NCBI GenBank assembly: GCA_900552755.1
Contig: USAY01000094.1
Span: forward strand, 1-7,676
Source: an uncultured Collinsella sp.
GTDB taxonomy: Bacteria; Actinomycetota; Coriobacteriia; Coriobacteriales; Coriobacteriaceae
Length of the DNA stretch: 7,676 nt
Direction: 5' to 3'
The position numbers and the translations under genes are program-made. Positions 1 through 5,630 of this stretch are shown piece by piece; position 1 is the first letter of the stretch, and each line of letters starts with the position of its first letter. The notes under the pieces are model-generated. The model searched no databases. It had not been told where the DNA came from and was given only the letters and a program-made list of their open reading frames with translations.

Positions 1-52
1 ATATCGGCGGTGCTGTTTCGCGATATTCAACAGTGCTCAAGCGAGCAAATAC

Positions 53-463
53 TCACTGCCCGCGGCAGCCCTGCGGGGCCACCTGCCGCCTCTTCGCGGG
101 CACGAGGTCCCGGTGCGCGGCGATATAGGTCTTCACCGTGGTGAGGCCGCCGGCGTAGCCCTGGCCGAGCAGCCGCTCGAATATCACCTGCGAGTTGGTG
201 ACGCCCTTCCGCAGGAGGTCGTCCACCAGGCCGGTGTGGCCGGCGAGCACGCCCGGCGCGGCCCTCCTCCCGCTGTTCCCGTGGGGCAGGGCCCTGAACC
301 CGTGTGCCCTGACCGTCCTCGCGCGGGAGCGGGTGAGCCCCGTCCTCCTGCAGAACTCCGCGAGGTTGCATGCCTGCGGGTCGAACCCGTCGCCCTCCTC
401 CGCGGCCATCTCCCGGAGCGCCGCGTCTATAATCTCCTGTAGGTCATCGTGTCTCTCGTTCAC
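53..463 (-). pseudogene. istA: N-terminal fragment of IS21-family transposase (IstA)
   Basis: The 136 residues match the DNA-binding front of an IstA transposase. There is a helix-turn-helix-like segment around residues 32-60 (AEFCRRTGLTRSRARTVR), then a second DNA-binding region around 75-120 with the family pattern of a GY-G-G-TVK-Y core (QGYAGGLTTVKTYIAAHRD). The protein stops at residue 136, just before the place where family members begin the DDE catalytic domain, so all catalytic acidic residues are missing and it cannot transpose by itself. The start is GTG at 463, preceded by AGGAGG nine bases upstream. The 54 bases downstream of the stop do not continue IstA in any frame and are less GC-rich, which points to a deletion junction near 55 and not to a simple point stop. 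The family assignment is by pattern recognition from memory. Confidence 0.7.
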
Positions 464-600
464 CTCAATGGTCCTCCTAACGCCGGCGTGTTGGCACCAC
501 CAGCGTAGTGGCGGCGGGGAGGCACGGTGGCCATTATTCGGTGACCGGGATTGGTCAAAATAGTTTGACTATTAGCGGCTAAAATCGCCCGGCGCTAACA
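56..600 (-). mobile_element. IS21-family insertion sequence, left end and truncated transposase
   Basis: The element reads on the minus strand. Its outer end lies at 600, where the minus strand begins TGTTAGCGCCGGG; IS21-family ends characteristically begin with TG. The mod reading frame stops making protein sense at exactly this base. Inside the end are two related 9-mers 24 bp apart (ATTTTAGCC at 585-577 and ATTTTGACC at 561-553, minus strand) and a palindrome GTCAAA-atag-TTTGAC at 554-569. IS21 elements are known for repeated transposase-binding sites of this kind at their ends. The inner limit near 56 is set where istA stops resembling a transposase. No istB and no second inverted repeat are visible, so the element is either truncated here or rearranged outside the window. 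GC content is clearly higher than in the mod gene next to it. Confidence 0.72.
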
Positions 601-1380
601 ACGGTTGCCCTTAGGGTTAATTACAGATGTCACCATTTGTATTTTTGCGCCGTTGAACACGCTCTCCAACAACAGCCCCAATCTCAGATACTCCTTCTCG
701 TCGATCGTCACGATGAGTACGGAATCGTTGGGATTGAGCAGCTGCTTGGCGAGCTTGAGGCGGCGCTCCATGAAAGCGAGCCACTTGGAGTGGCGATAGG
801 CGTCAGAGCCGTCGACGTAATCGTTGTTGTATTTCCAGTCGCGGGCACCGGTGTTATAGGGTGGGTCAATATATATGCAGTCCACTTTGCCTGCATAGGC
901 AAAGGCTAAGGTTTCAAGAGCATGGTAGTTTTCGCCGTTGATGACAACCTGATAGGGCTTATCGCCACCGCGCTCGACACGCCCAGTCTCTTTGAGGCCG
1001 GCATAAATCGGCTGGTCATATTCAGCGACAGGCACGGCATCGTCGACAGCAACGGAGCGGGGCTCGCATTCGTTTTCGTCATATGAGGGCGATTGGTATG
1101 GCTTTAGATCAGCAACCCCCCCCCGAACGGTATTTACCAACCATAGCAGTTGGGAGTTAGAGTCCTCTTTTCTACCACGCTCGGGAAGTACCTGTACGAC
1201 ATCGCCCTTCATGATAGGTTTGCCATAAAGGCGAAGTCGTTCTGGACGGTTGTGTCCAAATACAAGCCCAAACTGGCGCTGCGCCGCAAAGGCGCGGATG
1301 TCGGCAGCGAGCTGACGATCGCCCAGTTTGACAGCGCGATCAACAAGGTTCTGAACGACTGCTTGCGCTGTCTGAGACAT
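595..1380 (-). pseudogene. mod: Type III-like adenine-specific DNA methyltransferase (Mod), truncated by IS21
   Basis: This is the front part of a beta-class N6-adenine DNA methyltransferase of type III restriction-modification systems. It would transfer methyl from S-adenosylmethionine to adenine in a specific DNA site. The catalytic motif IV is present as IDPPYNTG (DPPY at residues 172-175), followed by HSKWLAFMERRLKLAKQLL and a SVLIVTIDEKE strand typical of the family. The usual protein is about 600 residues or more. Here it ends at residue 261 with the last codon and the TAG stop supplied by the IS21 end, so target recognition and the SAM-binding FxGxG motif are missing and it should be inactive. 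ATG at 1380 is preferred over GTG at 1398 because GGGGGAG lies just upstream and the ATG overlaps the stop of the preceding RHH gene (TGATG), suggesting coupled translation. A run of nine G (1116-1124) falls in codons 86-89. No res gene is visible. Confidence 0.82.
1116..1124 (-). repeat. G9 homopolymer tract inside mod (candidate phase-variation switch)
   Basis: Nine consecutive C on the plus strand are nine G in the mod coding strand, read as Arg-Gly-Gly-Val. With nine G the frame is open. With ten G the next codons are GGT TGC TGA, and with eight G they are TTG CTG ATC TAA, so either change stops translation within a few codons. Such tracts in type III mod genes are known slipped-strand ON/OFF switches. 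It is the only homopolymer of this length in the window. Confidence 0.75.
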
Positions 1381-1547
1381 CACTTCTCCCCCTTGCACTT
1401 CTCGTCAATCCATTCGCGCAGGACTTTAGCCACTGTCTTATCTTGACGCGCGGCATAGGACTTAAGAGCCCGCTTATCCTCGCGGGTTATCGAGAGCGTG
1501 AACTTATCCAGCTCCCTTTCGGCATGAACAGCCTGATCTTCCTCCAT
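1380..1547 (-). CDS. Small ribbon-helix-helix DNA-binding protein upstream of mod
   Basis: A 55-residue protein, beginning MEEDQAVHAERELDKFTLSI. Residues 14-50 fit the ribbon-helix-helix (CopG/Arc/MetJ-like) pattern: a short beta strand (DKFTLSI), helix A (TREDKRALKSYAARQ), a turn with DKTVAK and helix B (VLREWIDEKC). Such proteins dimerise and place the strand in the DNA major groove. The start is ATG at 1547 with GGAGGG six bases upstream. Its stop overlaps the mod start by one base (TGATG), so the two form one translationally coupled operon. The likely role is repression of its own operon through the tandem palindrome at 1612-1633. An antitoxin-like role is possible, but no toxin gene is seen. 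The ORF is short, yet the start signal, fold pattern and overlap together make it convincing. Confidence 0.75.
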   Translation of the reverse strand: MEEDQAVHAERELDKFTLSITREDKRALKSYAARQDKTVAKVLREWIDEKCKGEK

Positions 1548-1597
1548 GGTCGTCCCTCCGAATTGACCTGTTCTACGTTCCTTAATTGATTGAAATC

Positions 1598-1626
1598 ATT
1601 TTACTTCAGAATACGTAATTACGTAA
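1598..1626 (-). promoter_or_regulatory. Candidate promoter for the RHH-mod operon
   Basis: On the minus strand a -10-like TAAAAT (1603-1598) lies 17 bases after TTACGT (1626-1621), a weak -35 that sits inside the tandem palindrome. TATTCT (1613-1608) is an alternative -10. In either case a protein on the palindrome would cover the promoter. The hexamer match is modest. Confidence 0.35.
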
Positions 1627-1633
1627 TTACGTA
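1612..1633. promoter_or_regulatory. Tandem palindromic operator of the RHH-mod operon
   Basis: A perfect 22-bp palindrome made of three TACGTA units at 8-bp spacing (1612, 1620, 1628) joined by AT. It lies 65 bp upstream of the RHH start. Tandem short palindromes at 8-bp period are how the RHH repressor MetJ binds its met boxes, so an array of RHH dimers fits well. That the neighbouring RHH protein is the ligand is inferred. Confidence 0.6.
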
Positions 1634-1982
1634 GATAATTTGAGCCATGAAGCACTCAATCACTAGTCAGTATTCGTTGAGGAATCGTTGGGGATAACGA
1701 ATATATCGAGGTAGACACCCGTTTTTGCCGTCTGTGAGTACCTGCAAATCGATACCCAAAACGTCGTGAGTACATTTTGAGTACCAGTCCGAGCGGCCTC
1801 TTGCGGCCGGACGCGATCTGCCGGTCAGCATTAATTGAAATAAATTGATGGCGTTACTTCGGTAATTGAAAACACTTTAAAAAATACCAGCAAACAATAA
1901 TCCCAGCTAAACAGCTTGAGAGATTGCGTGGCTGGTTTGCATGTACCACATACACCACAATGCACAAGCATCCATGGCACGC
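1634..1982. other. AT-rich intergenic region with phased TGAGTAC repeats
   Basis: No credible gene was found in either strand over about 350 bases between the mod operator and the guaA terminator. The longest plus-strand start, ATG at 1647, gives only 16 codons without a ribosome binding site. Three copies of TGAGTAC lie at 1735-1741, 1767-1773 and 1778-1784, with starts 32 and 11 bp apart. A small GC-rich inverted repeat (CGGCC/GGCCG) follows at about 1793-1808. Several AATTGA words occur around 1830-1875 and resemble words near 1583-1592. The stretch may hold a regulator site, an intergenic repeat family or remains of a lost gene. Confidence 0.5.
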
Positions 1983-2020
1983 AAATAAAAAACGAGGGAG
2001 GCCGCATCCGACCTCCCTCG
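1983..2020 (-). terminator. Rho-independent terminator of guaA
   Basis: On the minus strand a perfect 9-bp stem CGAGGGAGG/CCTCCCTCG (2020-2012 and 2001-1993) with a 10-base loop is followed directly by TTTTTTATTT. It lies 14 bases after the guaA stop, as expected for an intrinsic terminator. Confidence 0.92.
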
Positions 2021-2034
2021 CAAAGAGCTATTTA

Positions 2035-3633
2035 CTATTCCCACTCGATGGTCGCGGGCGGCTTGGACGTGATGTCGTAGCACACGCGGTTGGCGCCGGG
2101 AACCTCGGCCACGATGCGGCCGGAAATGCGGGCCAGCACGTCGTAGGGCAGCTTGGCCCAGTCGGCGGTCATGGCATCGCTGGACTCGACGGCACGCAGG
2201 ATGATCGGACGCTGATAGGTGCGCTCGTCGCCCATAACACCGACGGACTTGATGTCGGGCAGGACCGCGAAATACTGCCAGCAGCTGTGCTCGGAGTTGC
2301 GCTCGCCAGTCTGCTCAAACAGACGCTGGTTGTAGGCGTCGAGCTCCTCGCGCACGATAGCGTCAGCGTTCTTGAGGATCTCGAGCTTCTCCTTGTCGAC
2401 CGCGCCGATGATGCGGATGGCAAGACCCGGGCCCGGGAAAGGCTGGCGGAACACGATGTGACCCGGCAGTCCGAGCGCCAGACCAAGCGCGCGGACCTCG
2501 TCCTTAAAGAAGTGGTCGAGCGGCTCAATAAGGTCGAAGTGCACGCCCTCGGGGAACGGGATCAGGTTGTGATGGCTCTTGATGGTGGCCGTCTTGCCGC
2601 CCGTCTTGCGAGCGCCGGACTCGATGATGTCGGGGTAGATGGTGCCCTGAGCCAGGTACTTGACCGGCTTGCCATCGGTCTCGAGCTGCTGCGCCACGGC
2701 GAAGAACTCTTTCCAGAACTGCGTACCGATGATGCGGCGCTTCTCCTCGGGCTCGGTCACGCCGGCCAGAAGCTCGGCATAACGGTCCTCGGCGTGGACG
2801 TGGATAAAGTCGACGTCAAACTGCTTGGTGAAGACCTCCTCCACCTGCTCGGGCTCACCCTTGCGCAGCAGGCCGTGGTTGATGAACACGCAGGTCATCT
2901 GCTTGCCCACGGCGCGAGCGCCCAGCGCAGCCACGACGGAGGAGTCGACGCCGCCGGACAGGGCCAGAATCACGCGGTCGTCACCGACCTTCTCGCGGAA
3001 CTCGGCCGTCATGGTCTCGACCAGGTTGTCCATGCTCCAGTTGGGCTCCAGGCCGCAGATCTCAAACAGGAAATTGCTCAGCAGCTGCTGACCGTACTCG
3101 GAGTGCTTGACCTCGGGGTGGAACTGCGTGGTGAAAATCTTGCGCTCGACGCACTCCATGGCGGCAACCGGGCACACGTCGGTGCTGGCGGTAACGGTAA
3201 AGCCCTCGGGCACCTCGGAAACGGCGTCGCGGTGGCTCATCCACACGGTCTGCTCCATGGGCGTAGAGTTAAAGAGCTTGGCACCAGCCGTGCGCGTGAT
3301 GGTGGCGCGGCCATACTCGCCCACCTCAGAGTGGCCGACCTTGCCGCCGAGCGTCACGGCCGTGATCTGATGACCGTAGCAAAAGCCCAGGACGGGAAGG
3401 CCCAGGTCAAAGATGGCAGGATCGATGGACGGAGCGTCCTCGGCATACACAGAAGCCGGGCCGCCGGAAAGGATGAGCGCAGAGGCGTTCATCTCGCGAA
3501 TCTCGTCGGCCGAGATGTCACAGGGGACAATCTCGGAATACACGTTGAGGTCGCGGACGCGACGGGCAATGAGCTGACCGTACTGCGCACCAAAGTCGAG
3601 TACGAGGACCTTTGCGGAAGCCTTTTGATCCAT
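2035..3633 (-). CDS. guaA: GMP synthase (glutamine-hydrolysing)
   Basis: GuaA converts XMP, ATP and glutamine to GMP, AMP, pyrophosphate and glutamate, the last step of guanine nucleotide synthesis, in the cytoplasm. The 532 residues have the full family layout. A class I glutamine amidotransferase occupies about 8-195, with nucleophile Cys85 in LGFCYGHQ and the His172/Glu174 pair in QFHPEVKHSEYG. The ATP pyrophosphatase domain occupies about 200-400, with the P-loop ALSGGVDSS at 224-232. The C-terminal dimerisation and XMP-binding domain ends in ITSKPPATIEWE. The ATG at 3633 is chosen because AGAGGGGG lies about five bases upstream and the protein then begins MDQKASAKVLVLDFGAQYGQ; an upstream in-frame start at 3669 adds 12 unlikely residues. 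The oxyanion/nucleophile motif reads GFCYGHQ where GxCYGMQ is more usual, probably a tolerated variant. It is transcribed alone and has its own terminator. Confidence 0.98.
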   Translation of the reverse strand: MDQKASAKVLVLDFGAQYGQLIARRVRDLNVYSEIVPCDISADEIREMNASALILSGGPASVYAEDAPSIDPAIFDLGLPVLGFCYGHQITAVTLGGKVGHSEVGEYGRATITRTAGAKLFNSTPMEQTVWMSHRDAVSEVPEGFTVTASTDVCPVAAMECVERKIFTTQFHPEVKHSEYGQQLLSNFLFEICGLEPNWSMDNLVETMTAEFREKVGDDRVILALSGGVDSSVVAALGARAVGKQMTCVFINHGLLRKGEPEQVEEVFTKQFDVDFIHVHAEDRYAELLAGVTEPEEKRRIIGTQFWKEFFAVAQQLETDGKPVKYLAQGTIYPDIIESGARKTGGKTATIKSHHNLIPFPEGVHFDLIEPLDHFFKDEVRALGLALGLPGHIVFRQPFPGPGLAIRIIGAVDKEKLEILKNADAIVREELDAYNQRLFEQTGERNSEHSCWQYFAVLPDIKSVGVMGDERTYQRPIILRAVESSDAMTADWAKLPYDVLARISGRIVAEVPGANRVCYDITSKPPATIEWE

Positions 3634-3900
3634 GGTTCCCCCTCTTGTTGGCGGGGAGCCGGTGCCCACCCGCGTGAATGAACGAAAATAACCTCCATAG
3701 TGTACACGTTATATGGGGTTTCTCGTCCCTCGCAGCCATCAGCGCACGGCAAACGCACGACCTGGGTCCCTATTTGACGGCAATTGAAGTGTTACCAAAC
3801 GTTACAGATGATGTAATACGTTTGAACATTGGACGCCCTGTGCCACAATACTGCCGAACGACTCCGCCTCTGGGGCGGCAAATACGATAGGAATACCAGC
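3634..3900. promoter_or_regulatory. Divergent promoter region between guaA and the asparaginase gene
   Basis: This 267-bp gap must hold both promoters. For guaA (minus strand), TATAAC (about 3714-3709) and TACACT (3706-3701) are -10-like; the second overlaps the palindrome GTGTACAC at 3700-3707, but no good -35 is present. For the plus-strand gene, TTGACG at 3774-3779, TTACCA at 3792-3797 with TAATAC at 3814-3819, and TTGAAC at 3822-3827 are candidates, none convincing alone. An imperfect inverted repeat AACGTTAC / GTAATACGTT spans 3799-3822. I see no purine riboswitch core in the guaA leader. Confidence 0.4.
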
Positions 3901-4914
3901 ATGAAGCGCATCCTTCTCATCGCCACGGGCGGCACCATCGCATCGACCGAGGACGGCAACGGCCTCTCCCCCGCCCTGACCGGTGAGGAGCTCGCCCAGA
4001 GCGTCCCCGAGATCTCGGGCCTCTGCGAGCTCGACATTGTGCAACCCATGAACATCGACAGCACCAATATGCGCCCGAGTGACTGGATGCGGATCCGCGA
4101 CGTCATCGTCGAGGGCTATGCCGACCACGACGGCTTCGTGATTCTGCACGGCACCGACACCATGAGTTACACCGCGGCAGCGCTTTCCTACCTGATTCAG
4201 GACAGCCCCAAGCCCATCGTGCTCACTGGCTCGCAAAAGCCCATGGGCAACCCCTTCACCGACGCCAAGCTCAACCTGTACCAAAGCCTGCTCTATGCAC
4301 TCGATGAGCACTCGCACGACGTCTCGATCGTGTTTGGCGGCGTCGCCATTGCCGGCACGCGCGCCCGCAAGCAGCGCACCATGAGCTTTAACGCGTTCAT
4401 TAGCGTCAACTATCCGCCCATCGCCTATATCCGCAACGGCCGCATCGTGCGCAACGGGCTTCACGGTACGCATCAGGGCGAAAACCCGGTGCATTTCTAC
4501 GACAGCATCGACCCGCGCGTATTTGTACTCAAGCTTACGCCCGGCGTAAACCCGGGCATCCTCGACGCCCTAGCCGATAGCTACGACGCCGTGATTCTAG
4601 AGACCTTTGGCATTGGCGGTATCCCCGAGTTTGGTGAGTCGGGCGAGTCGTTCCAAGAGGCAATTTTCCGCTGGGTCGATTCGGGCCGCACCGTCGTTAT
4701 GACCACGCAGGTCCCCGAAGAGGGCCTCGATCTGGGCGTTTATGAGGTTGGCCGTGCTTACGCCGATCATCCGGGCATTCTGCGCGGCGATGACATGACC
4801 ACCGAGACGCTCGTGGCCAAAACCATGTGGGCGCTCGGCCAGTCACGCGATGCGGCTGAGATTCAGCGTCTGTTCTACAGCCAAGTCAACCACGACCGCA
4901 TCCCGATGGCGTAA
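3901..4914 (+). CDS. ansA: L-asparaginase, cytoplasmic type I
   Basis: Hydrolyses L-asparagine to aspartate and ammonia. The 337 residues carry both family signatures. The first is IATGGTIAS near the start, with nucleophile Thr12. The second is ILHGTDTMSYTAAALSYL, with Thr85 and Asp86 of the second catalytic set. It also has VLTGSQKP (about 107-114) and a Lys at about 157 in GTRARKQRT that matches the position of the catalytic lysine by motif context. The length and lack of a signal peptide fit the cytoplasmic AnsA type and not the secreted AnsB type. ATG at 3901 is preferred over upstream TTG at 3829 because only this start gives the family N-terminus MKRILLIATGGT; a modest AGGA lies nine bases upstream. 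It is divergent from guaA, and no hairpin terminator is visible before the convergent XRE gene. Substrate preference between asparagine and glutamine cannot be told here. Confidence 0.93.
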   Translation: MKRILLIATGGTIASTEDGNGLSPALTGEELAQSVPEISGLCELDIVQPMNIDSTNMRPSDWMRIRDVIVEGYADHDGFVILHGTDTMSYTAAALSYLIQDSPKPIVLTGSQKPMGNPFTDAKLNLYQSLLYALDEHSHDVSIVFGGVAIAGTRARKQRTMSFNAFISVNYPPIAYIRNGRIVRNGLHGTHQGENPVHFYDSIDPRVFVLKLTPGVNPGILDALADSYDAVILETFGIGGIPEFGESGESFQEAIFRWVDSGRTVVMTTQVPEEGLDLGVYEVGRAYADHPGILRGDDMTTETLVAKTMWALGQSRDAAEIQRLFYSQVNHDRIPMA

Positions 4915-4936
4915 TTCAGCTGTCGGCGGGCATCCC

Positions 4937-5155
4937 CTATTCGATACCCTCAAGAAGCTCTGACACCGTCATACCGAGTGCGGGTGCGATCTTAAATAGA
5001 ACCTTGAGCGTGAAATTTGCCGTCCCATCTTCGATTCGGTCGAGGTAGGGTCGGCTGATTCCTGTCGCCACACAAAAATCAACCTTGGAGATACCAAGGT
5101 CTCTGCGTGTCTCTTCGACCCGCCTACCAAGAATCTGTTTCGCACGTTCGTCCAT
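4937..5155 (-). CDS. XRE-family helix-turn-helix transcriptional regulator
   Basis: A 72-residue single-domain Cro/CI-type repressor. The HTH runs from about residue 10 to 65: VEETRRDLGISKVDFCVATG holds the first helices, ISRPYLDRIEDG the recognition helix and its following turn, and FTLKVLFKIAPALGMTVSELL the typical closing helices. There is no extra sensor or toxin domain, so it probably binds DNA as a dimer. The start is ATG at 5155; the leader has no clear Shine-Dalgarno sequence, so translation may be weak. It faces away from the 5232 gene, and between them lies a perfect 24-bp palindrome (5185-5208) that is the obvious operator for autoregulation and for control of the divergent gene. 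Its 3' end converges on the asparaginase gene 22 bases away. The specific role is inferred from context. Confidence 0.9.
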   Translation of the reverse strand: MDERAKQILGRRVEETRRDLGISKVDFCVATGISRPYLDRIEDGTANFTLKVLFKIAPALGMTVSELLEGIE

Positions 5156-5184
5156 GCAGCCGAGTTTGAAATGGAGCCGAACAT

Positions 5185-5208
5185 AAACGTAAACTATAGT
5201 TTACGTTT
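5185..5208. promoter_or_regulatory. 24-bp perfect palindrome with divergent -10 boxes
   Basis: Each half reads AAACGTAAACTA towards a centre at 5196/5197. The centre ACTATAGT gives the -10-like hexamer TATAGT on both strands (plus 5195-5200, minus 5198-5193). Transcripts would start near 5207 (plus) and near 5186 (minus), giving leaders of about 25 and 30 bases. Neither strand has a good -35. Binding of the adjacent XRE repressor here would block both promoters. Confidence 0.75.
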
Positions 5209-5231
5209 TGCCGAATACACAGGAGTTTTCT

Positions 5232-5621
5232 ATGTCGGGTTCTTCGGTCCGCATGTACCGAGCCACGCCTCGCACAAACAGCGCGCCGCCCAAGCTCGTC
5301 GTCGTTGAATCAGAATGCCTTTCGCCCGATGAGCGCACAGCATTTGCATTGCTATCAAGTCGCGTCGCCGCCGTTCTGGTCCCTTGCCCGGCGCAAGGTG
5401 AACTTGCTATCCAATGCCAGGCGCACAGCTGCTCGCTCAATCAGGCTGCCGTGATCGCAACCAGCCAACGCGGTCTGCCCCTTCTCCTGGAAGCCGGTAT
5501 CGCACTCGCCCTTCGCGGCGCCGGATACGAAAACGAGGCCGCCGCCGACATGGTCTTTAAACCACGATCGAGCGGCGGCCTCGCAGCAGCTATCGAATAT
5601 GTGTGCAGACTCGTTGCCTAA
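5232..5621 (+). CDS. Hypothetical protein, possibly related to the C-terminal half of DprA/Smf
   Basis: A 129-residue soluble protein that I do not firmly recognise. The start is ATG at 5232 with AGGAG six bases upstream; TTG at 5208 is unlikely because it lies in the palindrome and lacks a ribosome binding site. Residues 1-23 look disordered (Arg, Thr, Ser, Pro rich). From residue 24 there is a strand KLVVVES, a helix, a strand VAAVLVP, a Cys-containing loop, then AAVIATS and a helix LPLLLEAGIALAL. By eye the stretch VVVES...RTA...VLVP aligns without gaps to the DprA consensus VVEA...SGSLITA...AVP, and LNQAAVIATS to the later LI-GA-LVTS. The DprA nucleotide-binding and ssDNA-binding N-terminal part is missing, so function is unknown. 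It is paired with the divergent XRE gene and converges on the DUF1648 gene with nine bases between stops. Confidence 0.72.
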   Translation: MSGSSVRMYRATPRTNSAPPKLVVVESECLSPDERTAFALLSSRVAAVLVPCPAQGELAIQCQAHSCSLNQAAVIATSQRGLPLLLEAGIALALRGAGYENEAAADMVFKPRSSGGLAAAIEYVCRLVA

Positions 5622-5630
5622 AAGGACAAG

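Noticed and set aside
27..371. Second minus-strand frame over istA
   Set aside because: Arg/Pro/Gly-rich, a frame shadow of the IstA fragment with no ribosome binding site. It does not supply the missing catalytic domain.
370..395. tRNA-like GGTCGAACCC sequence
   Set aside because: No acceptor, anticodon or D arm around it; it lies inside the istA reading frame.
1612..1633. CRISPR-like repeats or an attachment site at the TACGTAAT array
   Set aside because: The units are only 8 bp without spacers, and position over the RHH-mod promoter favours an operator.
1793..1808. CGGCC/GGCCG hairpin as a terminator
   Set aside because: Only five base pairs and no following T-tract on either strand.
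1924..3681. Long plus-strand open frame of 585 codons opposite guaA
   Set aside because: It is the mirror of guaA in a GC-rich genome: His/Leu/Ala/Gly-rich with no domain, no ribosome binding site, and it runs through the guaA terminator.
3634..3720. Purine riboswitch in the guaA leader
   Set aside because: The conserved junction and loop sequences of purine aptamers are not visible and the leader is short.
3802..4494. Minus-strand open frame of 230 codons opposite the asparaginase gene
   Set aside because: Its composition is that of an antisense shadow and the opposite strand has full catalytic motifs.
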